Source of the DNA: Semisulcospira habei
Taxonomy: Eukaryota > Mollusca > Gastropoda > Semisulcospiridae
Direction of reading: 5' to 3'
Length of the DNA: 64,000 nucleotides
Assembly: GCA_036245525.1 (NCBI GenBank)
Contig: BTPG01000004.1
Span: 157,791,559 to 157,855,558 of the forward strand
The notes beneath the pieces were generated by a model. The model was not told where the DNA came from, ran no database searches, and was given only the letters and a program-made list of their open reading frames with translations. Of this stretch, positions 45,001 to 54,744 are shown in pieces; position 1 is the first letter of the stretch, and each line of letters begins with the position of its first letter. The position numbers and the translations under genes are program-made.

Positions 45001-47331
45001 GGAGGTGGAGTCCTTCACCTATCTCGGTAGCATCATAGACAAAAAAGGCGGCACTGATGGAGATGTCAGAGCACGAATCGGTAAAGCCAGAGCAGCCTTT
45101 CTCCAGTTGAAAAAAGTGTGGAGTTCCAGAGAGCTGTGACAACACACCAAAGTCCGGATTTTCAACTCCAACGTAAAAGCAGTTCTCCTATATGGAGCAG
45201 AGACTTGGAGATTGACAAAAACCACAGTCAACAGAGTACAGACCTTCATAAACAGTTGCCTTAGAAGAATTTTGAAAATCCACTGGCCAGAGAAGATCAG
45301 CAACGTCAGACTCTGGGAGAGAACAGAGCAGATAACAGCAGAGAATGAAATTGGGCGAAGAAGATGGGGATGGATCGGTCACAGTCTGAGAAAGCCAGCT
45401 TCCAGTATCACTAGGCAGGCATTGTCATGGAACCCCCAGGGAAAGAGGAAAAGAGGTAGGCCGAGAAACTCCTGGCGTCGAGACCTCCAAGCAGACATCA
45501 AGAGACTGGGAACCACCTGGAGTAGAATCGAAGGAGAAGCACAGGACAGGAGTTGCTGGAGGTCTCTCGTCGACGGCCTATACCCGGGTAGGGGTGACAG
45601 GCGTAAGTACGTAAGTGATGTTATCTAGCCATGAATCAACCATACGTACTAATGCTGAGTGGCATGAGTGTTTAGGTCTAAACCCGGACTGGAACTTATT
45701 TAACAAGGACCGTTCTTCGAGGTACTGGAGGAGATGCTTTTGAATATGCTTCTCAAGGGGCTTTGATAAAACAGACAGAAGAGAAATGGGACGAAGGTTA
45801 TTTACATCAGTAGTATCTTTGGTCTTGGGTATAGGAACAACTATTGCTTTGTTAAACGCCACAGGAAAAGTATTGTACTGTATGCATAAGTTAAAAATAT
45901 AATTGAGGGGTTCAACAATATAAGGCAGTGATATGTGGAGTATATAACCATTTATACCGTCCACACCAGCAGATGTCTTGTTCTTAAGGCACGTTATATA
46001 ACGCCCGACTTCGTGAACAGCGATTAAGGGGATACCAAACGTATCATCGGACGATAGTCTTCCTGGCAAAACATGGACAGTTGATCCGATATTACATACG
46101 CTGACGGATCAGGGCTGTTGGAAGTAAGTAGCTGTTCTGGAGCTGAGAGAAAGCAATTGTTTATGCTCTCTGCAGAAGATTCGTGTGGAATGATTATGAG
46201 TCTGCCTGCGCGTGTTGCTTGTTAGAGTATTCAAAGCAGTCCAAACAGAAGCAGGAGATTTTTCGTTCTCAATTGTCTTTTCAACAAATGACTTTTGAGC
46301 TTCTCGAACTAAGTACTTAACTTTGTTACGCAAACGTTTAAACTCAGGGAAGTTCTTTTCTCGTTTAGCGGCGTTTCGTGCCTCCATAGTTTGTTTGATT
46401 TCCTCCGTTATCCAGGAGGGATGCTCGCGGCGTCGGACTCGCTTCCTTCTTAGCGGCGCGTGTTTATTCAGCACCCCGAGGAACAGATCACGCCATATAG
46501 TGAGCGCATTATCAGGGTCAGTGCAGTTATACACTTGATCAAATCCGGCATAGCTTAGATCATGTAATAAAGCATTCGTATTAAGCTTTTTAAACGATCT
46601 GTACTTTATATACGAGTGCTGGTCCCGACTTTGTTTTGCGGGCAGATTAAACGACCATGTACAGGCGATGGGAAAGTGGTCACTGATGGCTAATGAAGAA
46701 ACATTAGTTTCCGCTACTGCTGTTGGGTTGTTAGTGTAAATGTGGTCGATGATGGTGGCTGCAGAGCGTGATACTCGCGTTGGAGATTTAATCATCTGCT
46801 TTAGCCCGAAAAGAGTGATCGCTGATTGCCATGTAGGCTTGGGTTTCAGCATATCGATGTTAAAGTCTCCCAGAATGAGAACATTTTTTTACCGGTGTCG
46901 TTCACTTTATCCATCACTTGTACAAAGTCGTCATACCAGTCAGCAGTAGCAGCTGGATTTCTGTACATAAAGGCGATAAAGATGGGAGAGGAATGTGGTA
47001 TTTTCACCTCCAGCCACACACACTCCAGCTCTCTGGACTCAAGGTCTTCACGTCTGCGTACCATATTTCGGATAGAGCTATGTACATAGACAGCTATTCC
47101 AGTGTGTCCAGGGTAGCCTGGGTCACGCCGGATTAGAGAAAAGTTAGGAATAAGTAAGCTAGCATCACTGATATTTGGGCCCAGACGTGATTCCGTGAGA
47201 CCAAGGAGATGGAAGTGCGATGGCTCATTTAAAAATAAACGAATATCGGGGACCTTGTGAAACAGGTGAAAAATATTAAGGTGTCCGATTTTCAGTCCAA
47301 GTGTTTGTACGCTGATTGAAACTTTTGGCAT
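42008..47331 (-). pseudogene. Near full-length LINE ORF2 (AP endonuclease plus RT), split by another LINE
   Basis: Reading leftward from 47,331: an AP-endonuclease domain ('LKIGHLNIFHL', 'LLGLTESRL', 'RRDPGYPGHTGIAVYVHSSI', then 'SRSAATIIDHIYTN' and 'LAISDHFPIACTW'), a linker ('HPSWITEEIKQTMEARNAAK'), RT fingers/palm ('TSAGVDGINGYIL', 'NLRPISLLSVLSKPLEKHIQ', 'QSGFRPKHSCHSALV'), the insertion at 42,909-45,615, then 'TVFVDLKKANDLINHEIMLR', 'GVPQGSVLGALLF', 'CDMFADDSTLHAS' and 'IDYASTVWDGCSE'. The FADD box is intact. Frame changes near 46,880, 46,110 and 42,340 inactivate it. It is of the Jockey/CR1 supergroup. No ORF1 is recognised upstream of 47,331. Confidence 0.85.
42909..45615 (+). mobile_element. 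LINE (RTE-like) inserted in the previous LINE, 13-bp TSD
   Basis: The 13 bases 'tgatgttatctag' occur at 42,896-42,908 and 45,616-45,628. Between them lies a + strand LINE, 5'-truncated in the endonuclease domain ('LNVIQCYAPTNDSDEEEKQD', 'DMGDFNAKIGED', 'ENRIDHICISNKCRRS', 'GADVASDHHLL'), followed by a long basic helical linker, RT blocks ('FLKNGKAAGPDGIPAES', 'LPKKGDLSKCSNYRGITLLS', 'QAGFRKNRSCTDQIATL', 'YVNFVDYEKAFDSVDRE', 'GVRQGCMLFPFLFLL', 'LDFVDDLALLSHTHQQMQDK') and a C-terminal tail ('RRWGWIGHSLRKP', 'KRGRPRNSWRRD'). The YADD box reads FVDD, and four frame changes (about 44,180-44,260, 44,570-44,650, 45,140, 45,210) break it. The 3' end carries 'cgtaagtacgtaag'. Similarity to the CFDP2/BovB-type endonuclease suggests an RTE-related clade. 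Confidence 0.88.
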
Positions 47332-47672
47332 CGCTTCTCGTCAGTTCGCGTCAAGGTAAAAGTCACTGTAAAAAGCCTCTATGATCTCAAAATAGGATCA
47401 CATACACAAAAATGCACAATGATCTCAAAATGGGATCACATACACACACAGTACGGTTAAGTCTCTCGTGCCAAGAGAACTTGGAGTCCACCAAAGAAAA
47501 AAAAAAAAAAGACAATTCACTGGCTAAAGGCCAAAAGGTCACTGACTTCCGTAGTCAAACAGTTCTCAGTGTGCTGCCTCAAAGACAAACACACAGCCAA
47601 TGTCAAAACAGTCTGTAATATTTCGCACTTCCGATTACCAGAAATTAATCACTATTTACGAAAATATTTACG
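47332..47672. other. Spacer between LINEs with a 2-copy repeat
   Basis: A unit 'atgatctcaaaataggatca' plus 'catacaca' is present twice (47,380 and 47,419). Otherwise nothing is recognised. Confidence 0.4.
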
Positions 47673-48756
47673 AGCGCACTGTTCAAGAAGCAGTCGTCCT
47701 ACAAATCCCACACCTCCCAGTAAAGGTTGAATTGGACGAACCGCCCACCGCTGAAGAGACCCTCACAGCCATCCACCAGCTCAAGAGTGGCAAAGCAGCA
47801 GGCATTGATGGAATACCGCCAGAGATCTGGAAACATGGAGGCACAGCACTGCACAACAAGCTCCATGACCTCTTTCTCTGCTGCTGGGAGGAAGGAACAC
47901 TACCAAAAGATCTCCGTGATGCAGTCGTTATCACCCTGTACAAGAACAAAGGCGAGAAGTCTGACTGTTCCAACTATCGGGGAATTACCCTGCTGTCCAT
48001 TGCTGGGAAAATCCTTGCAAGGCTGCTCCTGAATCGGCTGGTACCTGCCATCGCTGAGGACCAACTCCCAGAGGGCCAGTGTGGCTTCAGAGCAAACAGG
48101 AGCACCACCGATATGGTCTTTGTGCTGAGACAGCTACAGGAGAAGTGCCGCGAGCAGAACAAAGGGCTGTACGTAACATTTGTCGACCTAACAAAAGCGT
48201 TCGACACTGTAAGCAGGCAAGGCATGTGGCAGATCCTGGAGCGAATTGGCTGTCCCCCAAAGTTCCTCAACATGATTGTCCAGCTACACGAGGACCAGCA
48301 AGGCCAGGTCAGACTCAACAATGACCTCTCAGAACCATTCCCTATTCTCAACGGCGTAAAGCAGGGCTGCGTGCTGGCACCGACCCTCTTCACCATCTTT
48401 TTTTAGCATGATGTTGAAGCAGGCCACAGTGGACCTCGATGATGACGATGCAGTGTACATCAGGTATGGTCTCGATGGCAGCCTGTTCAACCTCAGACGA
48501 CTGCAGGCCCACACGAAAACCCTAGACCAACTGATTCGCGAGCTGCTTTTTGCTGATGATGCTGCCCTCGTTGCACACACAGAGAGAGCCCTGCAGCGCA
48601 TCACGTCTTGCTTCACAGATGCTGCCCAGCTCTTTGGACTCGAGGTCAATCTGAAAAAGACAGAGGTCCTCCATCAGCCGGCACCCAAGACAGTGTATCG
48701 CCCTCCTCACATAACCATTGGCGAGTCTGAACTAAAGTCAGTGCACCAGTTTACTT
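47673..48756 (+). pseudogene. LINE family C, copy 2, truncated at both ends
   Basis: Nearly identical by eye to the - strand copy at 17.9-19.9 kb. It begins in the linker ('RTVQEAVVLQIPHLPVKVEL') and includes 'GKAAGIDGIPPEIWK', 'SDCSNYRGITLLSIAG', 'FVDLTKAFDTVSRQG' and 'NGVKQGCVLAPTLFTIFF'. A 7-T run at about 48,397-48,403, where copy 1 has six, shifts the frame just before 'LLFADDAALVAHT'. Similarity stops abruptly after 'gcaccagtttactt' at 48,756, about 780 bases short of the 3' end seen in copy 1, and Polinton-type sequence begins at the next base. Loss of a LINE's 3' end is abnormal and marks a secondary breakpoint. Confidence 0.87.
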
Positions 48757-48955
48757 CTAACTGATTAGGATCTATGTTGTCTGGGTGATCACCAACATGT
48801 TCATAAAACGAGTTTACTTTGCTTTCTAAAAGTTCATGACGTAAACTGTAAGTATTTCTTGTACCAGTCATATCTGTCATATCTGTCATACTGGTATCAT
48901 AGTCATCCATGACATCCATTTCAATATCATCATGATTAAATCCTCCTGCTGCCAT
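48757..48955 (-). pseudogene. 5' part of a Polinton-type gene cut at the LINE junction
   Basis: The frame starts at 48,955 ('MAAGGFNHDDIEMDVMDDYD'), is rich in Asp/Met/Thr with a repeated 'MTD' motif, continues with 'SLRHELLESKVNSFYEHVGD' and runs across the junction at 48,756 into LINE sequence read antisense. About 66 residues remain. It diverges from the capsid gene (ATG 48,997) with 41 bases between the starts. I recognise no family. Confidence 0.5.
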
Positions 48956-48981
48956 TGTTTTTATTAATTTAATATTTTTGA

Positions 48982-48996
48982 TTTTTGCATAATAAA
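48982..48996 (+). promoter_or_regulatory. Start-proximal AT-rich motif shared by Polinton genes
   Basis: 'tttttgcataataaa' directly precedes the capsid ATG. Closely similar stretches precede other starts: 26,793 ('tttttgcaaaataaaaa'), about 27,699 ('tatttgccacaaaaaa'), 50,917 ('ttttgtccaataaaa'), 51,283 ('ttttgtccgacaaagaaaa'), and on the - strand the genes starting 56,320 ('ttattgcattagaaa') and 55,660 ('cattgctagaaaaa'). A common core TTGCAnnA/AAA next to ATG suggests a virus-type promoter or initiator. Confidence 0.4.
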
Positions 48997-50277
48997 ATGA
49001 CACAGTCCTACGGATCAAAGTTAGACCCGTACAGAAAACTACGTGAGCCTCTTGGTGTTAAGTGCATTAGGCAATCAATTGTCATTACAAACAATCCAAG
49101 TACTATAGACCAGAACCAAACACTTACAGTCAAGTTTCCAAACCTGGGTCCCAATGATGTTATTGTTCCTGGCACTGCACGCCTTGCATTTAATATTGAA
49201 CTTTCATCAGAATCAGATGTAAACAGAACACTGGTTGACAATCTTGGCAGAGCAATTGTTAAGACTATTAAAGTTAAACTTGAAGGACAGGAAGTGTTTA
49301 GTCTTGATAATGCTGATGTGTTTTACTGTTACAAAGATTTGTGGCTTACACGACAAGAAAGAGAGGACCGTGTTTACCAAGGCATACAATCCTCAAACGT
49401 TGCTAAACTTAGAATTGACGCGGGAGACAAATCAACATCTGCAATTGAAGACGTTATATTAGCAGATACATATGGTAATAGATTTTACATTCCACTTGAA
49501 TTTGAAATCCTCACAACACACTTACCTTATTACCAAGGAGCACTGAATGACCGTCTGAGTTTTGAACTAACTTTTAATGACTGTGCAAAAGTTATCAAAA
49601 CAACTGACCCAGACGCAACATACAAGATCTCAAACATTTCATTGGAATACGAAATTGTCACACACACTGAACTTGCCAGACTAATTCAAAATCAATATCA
49701 GTCAAGACTTCCATATTATTATGACCGCATGATAAGACACAGTACAATACCCAAAGACAAAGCTGATACAATGTGGAACATAAACCTTAACACACCTGCC
49801 AGGTCACTGAAAGGTATACTGATGTTGTTTATTGAACCAAAAAATCCATTCAAAAGAGATTCAGAAAAATTCTACAATCCAAAGATTACACATTTATCCT
49901 GTACGTTTGAAGGTCGACCTAATCAAGTGTACGCATCGGGTATGCTGCCTTATCAACACTATGACGAGATTATAAAATGGGCGGGTGGAAGACTTAGAGA
50001 AAAACCAGCAAACATGGCATGTAAAGATTTACATCTGTATGACGTAAGGATCAGTCAATACCTGACAGAAAAATACGCACTTTGGCTAGACCTGCGCAGT
50101 ACAGATGATGATTACCTACATGGGTCAGGACGTACAGTTGAAAACGGCAGTGACGGAATAACAATTCAGATACAAAAAAAGACTGAAACAGGAGGAGCCA
50201 TAAACATATATTTGTATCTGATTTATGACGCACAATTAAATATTGCAGAAAGTAGACTAAGTGGACACTTGTATTAA
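48997..50277 (+). CDS. Candidate major capsid protein (double jelly-roll type)
   Basis: An intact 426-residue protein. I chose the ATG at 48,997 ('MTQSYGSKLDPYRKLREPLG') because the upstream in-frame codons are the AT-rich motif. Beta-rich segments include 'NQTLTVKFPNLGPNDVIVPG', 'TARLAFNIEL', 'GNRFYIPLEFEILTTHLPYY' and 'LNDRLSFELTFND', in the order expected of double-jelly-roll capsid proteins, where 'LP...AL..RL..E..F' resembles the end of the first barrel. The C-terminus has 'YALWLDLRSTDDDYLHGSGR' and 'INIYLYLIYDAQLNI'. Position next to the packaging ATPase and length close to Polinton-type capsids support the call. From memory this family recurs in cnidarian and mollusc genomes as uncharacterised protein. 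It would build the icosahedral shell. A different virion role is possible. Confidence 0.65.
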   Translation: MTQSYGSKLDPYRKLREPLGVKCIRQSIVITNNPSTIDQNQTLTVKFPNLGPNDVIVPGTARLAFNIELSSESDVNRTLVDNLGRAIVKTIKVKLEGQEVFSLDNADVFYCYKDLWLTRQEREDRVYQGIQSSNVAKLRIDAGDKSTSAIEDVILADTYGNRFYIPLEFEILTTHLPYYQGALNDRLSFELTFNDCAKVIKTTDPDATYKISNISLEYEIVTHTELARLIQNQYQSRLPYYYDRMIRHSTIPKDKADTMWNINLNTPARSLKGILMLFIEPKNPFKRDSEKFYNPKITHLSCTFEGRPNQVYASGMLPYQHYDEIIKWAGGRLREKPANMACKDLHLYDVRISQYLTEKYALWLDLRSTDDDYLHGSGRTVENGSDGITIQIQKKTETGGAINIYLYLIYDAQLNIAESRLSGHLY

Positions 50278-50295
50278 ATTATAATTAGTATTAAA

Positions 50296-50907
50296 ATGAA
50301 CCTGAGCTTAATGACACTCGACCCACACTGTGGATTATTTTGTGGTGCGACAGGGTGTGGTAAAACTGAATTTGTTCTTAACCTCTTACAAACAAGATAC
50401 ATACACCACTTTGAAAACATTCTAATATTTTGTCCTACAATAAAACACAACAAAGCTTATCACAACCGTTTATTCATTTGGACTGACAGTAATATCTATT
50501 TAGTTGACCCTGAGAAACAACTGAATGACTACCTACTGTATTTTTACAAACAATTTGAAGGACAGCCAACATTGTTTATTGTTGATGACTGCTCTGCAGA
50601 GAAAGACATTGTTAAGAAAAGAAACACACTAGCAGAACTGGCTTTTAGTGGCAGGCATGCAAACATCAGTGTATGGATTCTCACTCAAAAATATAATGCT
50701 GTACTAAAAGATTTTCGAGAACAGTTAAAGTTTATCTGTTTGTTTTACTGTAAGGACCGTGACAGCTTTGAAGACTGTCTCAGAGAGAATGATGTCATAC
50801 CAAATAAACATGAACGTGATGATGTAAAAAATAAACTGAAATCAACTAAACATCTAAAACTTATTTTAAAGACAGATCAGCCCACAGGGTATTGTTTAGT
50901 AAATTAA
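50296..50907 (+). CDS. Packaging ATPase, A32/FtsK-HerA type
   Basis: An intact 203-residue P-loop ATPase. Walker A is 'GATGCGKT' at residues 17-24, Walker B 'TLFIVDD' at 92-98, and a sensor-like 'ILTQKYNAV' follows at about 128-136 with Arg120 ('SGRHANIS') as a possible arginine finger. Length, a Walker A near the N-terminus and the gene order beside the capsid candidate match the DNA-packaging ATPases of Polintons, adintoviruses and nucleocytoplasmic large DNA viruses, which pump genomic DNA into the capsid. The ATG at 50,296 is 18 bases after the capsid stop, suggesting co-expression. No frame breaks. Confidence 0.9.
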   Translation: MNLSLMTLDPHCGLFCGATGCGKTEFVLNLLQTRYIHHFENILIFCPTIKHNKAYHNRLFIWTDSNIYLVDPEKQLNDYLLYFYKQFEGQPTLFIVDDCSAEKDIVKKRNTLAELAFSGRHANISVWILTQKYNAVLKDFREQLKFICLFYCKDRDSFEDCLRENDVIPNKHERDDVKNKLKSTKHLKLILKTDQPTGYCLVN

Positions 50908-50934
50908 TTTATACTTTTGTTTTGTCCAATAAAA

Positions 50935-51267
50935 ATGACAGACGGACAAACCATTGACATCACACACTGCTTCAGAGATGTTGTACACTTTACTGAAATA
51001 AGAACACCTCCCAAACAGCCTGACATAAATGTCTTAAAACCGACAGCAATATATTTGTCATATAATATGACTTTAGATTATGTTGATGAGCATCCAAATG
51101 TGGAGTGTTTAACAGTTGATTTTAGGACACCCACATTAAGAGTTAAAAAAAATAACCGCCAGGACTGGTTTGAGATACTTTGTGAACAAATATTTCAACA
51201 ACTACGTAAACTAAATGTTTATATTAACAGTGTTACAGTCAATAAAGTGGTATTACACAAAGTGTAA
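50935..51267 (+). CDS. Small Polinton-type protein of unknown function, 110 residues
   Basis: The start at 50,935 ('MTDGQTIDITHCFRDVVHFT') is directly preceded by 'ttttgtccaataaaa', the shared start motif. The protein has no membrane segment or cysteine motif; 'DWFEILCEQIFQQLRKLNVY' is likely an amphipathic helix and 'SVTVNKVVLHKV' a final strand. Lying between the ATPase and the polymerase, it may assist replication or assembly, but I recognise no family. It is intact. Confidence 0.65.
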   Translation: MTDGQTIDITHCFRDVVHFTEIRTPPKQPDINVLKPTAIYLSYNMTLDYVDEHPNVECLTVDFRTPTLRVKKNNRQDWFEILCEQIFQQLRKLNVYINSVTVNKVVLHKV

Positions 51268-51300
51268 TTTTTCTATTATTATTTTGTCCGACAAAGAAAA

Positions 51301-54300
51301 ATGACGGACAATGCTCAAGGTTTAAGAAATGTGTTTCACACAACAGACTTGCCTATATCCAATAGTAACAATGTTTATGAATCGATAGAAATGTCTTTTT
51401 CTGCCATACAAGATAATCTTCTTACAGGCAGTGTAAAGATTCAGATTGTTGCAAAAATAGAATTTACTAGAGTAGACGGTGAAGTGATTGTATCGTATAT
51501 ATCAACAAGACAACACACAGTTAACACAAAAAGGGAATTGGAGAACGTGTTTAGAGACAGACTGTTACCAGACTTCCTCCAAGCAATTGACAGTGCAAAA
51601 ATGAAGGGGTCTGGTCAGCACGAAGGACATGTACATGAACTACAACTAAAGCAGTCAAGGTATCATCCTATATTAGGTAAATCATGGATACCACTGCCAA
51701 CAGACGTTGCAAACAAAAAGGCTGTGGTCAATATACAGAACAATGACAATTTCTGTTTTATGTGGTGTGTGCTTGCTAAACTACATTATGTAAAAACAAG
51801 ACCTGATCGCGTATCTAACTACACCAAATTTGTAAATGAACTTAATTTCAGTGGTATTGATTTCCCTGTTAAGATAGAAGACATAGACTTGTTTGAACAA
51901 TTAAATCCTGGCATATCTGTGAATGTGTATGTATGGGATAATGACTCTGATAACAAGTTACAACCCATTAGAGTATCACCACTTGCTCCAACCTACGGAC
52001 AGTCAGAAGACAAACATGTTGACATGTTACTAATTGGTGATAATGTTAATTTTCACTACACAATTATCAGAAGTATGTCACGTCTAATTCGCAGTATTGT
52101 TTCAAAATATGTTAGTAAACAGGAAGTGTGTAAGAGATGTTTACAAAGGTTTTCCTCTATTGAAGTGGCACACAAACATGTTTTACACTGCAGGTCACCT
52201 GATGATATACAGACTGTACTTAAGTACCCAGATCCTGGTAGTCAAGTGTATTTTAAAAACTATGGGAATCAACAAAAGCTGCCGTTTGCAGTGTATGCTG
52301 ATTTTGAATCACTGGTAGTACCATATGAGGGTCCTGTTCCAGAATCATTACCAAAGACTATAAAACTAAGTGACCAAGTGGTGTGTTCTTTCGGATACAT
52401 TATTGTTAGGTCAGATGGACAGCGTTCAGAACCTGTTATCTACAGGGGTGAAAATGCAGCATGTCTGTTTTTAACAGAAATGAGACATCTGTATAGTCAG
52501 GTAGTACAGTATCTCACAACATGCCAGATGCCTTTGGTGATGACAGAAGAAGACAAACTGAAATTTGATACAGCTGAGATGTGTTGGGTTTGTGAACAAC
52601 CTTTAGGAGGTGATAAAGTTCGTGACCATGATCACATAACTGGACGTTACAGACATGCTGCACATAACAAGTGTAATTTATTATTAAAAATAGATCCTAA
52701 GACATATAAGTTACCAATCTTTTTCCACAATCTCAAAGGATATGATTCACACATTATCATGCAGGCTGTGGACGAATCTTACAAAAACATAAGTTGTATT
52801 GCACAGACAACTGAAAAGTACTTGACTTTTAGGTTAGACAAATTAGCATTTTATGACTCCATGCAACATTTGTCTTTAGGTCTTGATAGTCTGGCAGAAG
52901 GACTGACTGAGTATCCGATAACGAGTAAATATTTTGAGCCAGACTTGATTAAGAAAGGTGTTTATCCGTACGAGTACATTGATCACTGTGTTGTGTTTGA
53001 GGAAACAAGACTGCCACCAAAAGAGAAATTGTATTCTACACTCAATGGTAAAGATATTTCTGACTCTGAATATCAACACGCACTTGATGCATGGGATAAA
53101 TTAGGATGTCAGACTATTGGTGACTACCATGACCAGTATTTGAAAGCAGACGTTTGCTTGTTAGCAGATGTATTTGAAAGTTACCGTGAGAAGGGTTTGT
53201 TACACTACAAGCTTGACCCTGCTTGTTACATAACTAGTCCTGGCATGACATGGGATGCATTTTTGAAATCCAGTAAGATATCTATAGACCTGTTGTCTGA
53301 TCGTACGATGGGTGAAATGGTGGAACGTGGATTGAGGGGAGGGATTAGTATTGCAGCAAATAACTACGCCAGAGCCAACAACAAATATCTGGATGACCTT
53401 GACCAGGGGTTTGACCCCTCAAGGTCAAGGTCATTCATTACGTACCTTGACGCTAATAACCTTTATGGGTTCGCAATGTGTGAGTTATTGCCCTTGAAAA
53501 ACTTTTGTCTGTATGATTTGTCACAGTATGACATAACAGACATAACAAACAATATTATAAATAATGACCGAAACGACGCGAAGGGTTGGATCTTTGAAGT
53601 AGACCTAGAGTACCCACACCATCTACATGATTACCACAATGATTATCCGTTGGCTGTTGAGAAAATGAGTATGACAGGAAAAAAAGAAGACACTAAACTT
53701 GTACCGAATCTGAATGACAAATTCAATTACGTTTGTCACTATCGATTGTTACAGTTTTACATCAGACACGGGTTAGTACTAAAGAAAGTTCACAGAGGCA
53801 TTCAATTTGATCAGAGTGCTTTCATGAAAAATTACATAATGAAGAACACAACCCTTCGTGCCAGAGACGGCAACACTGCATTTGACAAAGACTTCTTTAA
53901 GCTTATGAACAATGCCTGTTTTGGGAAGACAATGGAAAATCCTCATCACCGCAAAGATGTGAGACTGGTCACAACTGAATTGGGTGCAATTAAACTCACA
54001 GGTAAGCCTCAGTACACAGGGTACAAAGAGTTTCATTCATCATTGTATGCAGTGTCACTCAAAAAAAAGATTGTTAAACTGGATAAGCCAGTATTCATTG
54101 GTATGGCAATTCTTGAATTGTCAAAATTACTAATGCTTGAATTTTATTATGATTACTTCAAACCAAAGTATCCTGACTGTCGATTGTTATACACTGACAC
54201 TGACTCTATGATCATTGATGTGTGTACTGAAGACTTTTATGAAGACATGAAAACAGAACTACACATGTATGACACGTCTGACTACCCTAAAGACCATCCA

Positions 54301-54744
54301 CTGTTTAGCACACAAAACAAAAAAGTGCCTGGTAAGTTTAAGGATGAACTGAATGGTGTGCCAATAGTTGAGTATGTTGGTCTGAGATGAAAAATGTATT
54401 CTATACTGCACCAAAAGGGAAGTCAGTCAAAAGCCAAAGGAATTAAAAAAACAGCAATAAAAAATAAAGACATTCGTCATGAACATTACAAGCAAGTGTT
54501 AGATGGTGCATTGATGCCTGATTATCCAAACAAGTCACTGAGATCAAATAGACATAGTTTAGAAATGATCCAAACGCATAAGAAGTCACTTGCAGTTGGG
54601 TACACGAAACGTGTTTTTCACACCAAGGAAAAGGCTTATGCACCTGGTCATTACAGGCTCAAGTTATCTGAAGACATTTGTGATGAACTAATCGATGAGT
54701 TAGTTACTGAAATGAGTAACGGTGTCTGGGGGAATAATCTGTAA
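51301..54744 (+). pseudogene. Protein-primed family-B DNA polymerase with HNH/EndoVII-like module, one in-frame TGA
   Basis: Replicative polymerase of the element. N-terminal domain (residues ~140-250) has 'NDNFCFMWCVLAKLHY' and 'LNPGISVNVYVWDND'; a CCHC-type finger follows ('VCKRCLQRFSSIEVAHKHVL', ~275-295). Exo I is 'YADFES' (D334, E336). A zinc/HNH-like insert has 'MCWVCEQ' (C428, C431) and 'RDHDHITGRYRHAAHNKCNL' (442-460). Exo II is 'FFHNLKGYDSH' (475-484), Exo III 'YLKADVCLLADVFE' (613-626). Polymerase motif A is 'YLDANNLYG' (D717), motif B 'LMNNACFGKTMENP' (868-881), motif C 'LLYTDTDSM' (D966, D968). All catalytic residues are present. A TGA at 54,388-54,390 ends the main frame at residue 1,029; the same frame continues from the ATG at 54,394 for 116 residues of conserved-looking C-terminus. 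So it is a one-mutation pseudogene, or uses readthrough or restart. Confidence 0.92.

Noticed and set aside
54388..54390. Selenocysteine at the polymerase TGA
   Set aside because: No SECIS-like structure is evident, and polymerases of this family are not known to me to use selenocysteine.
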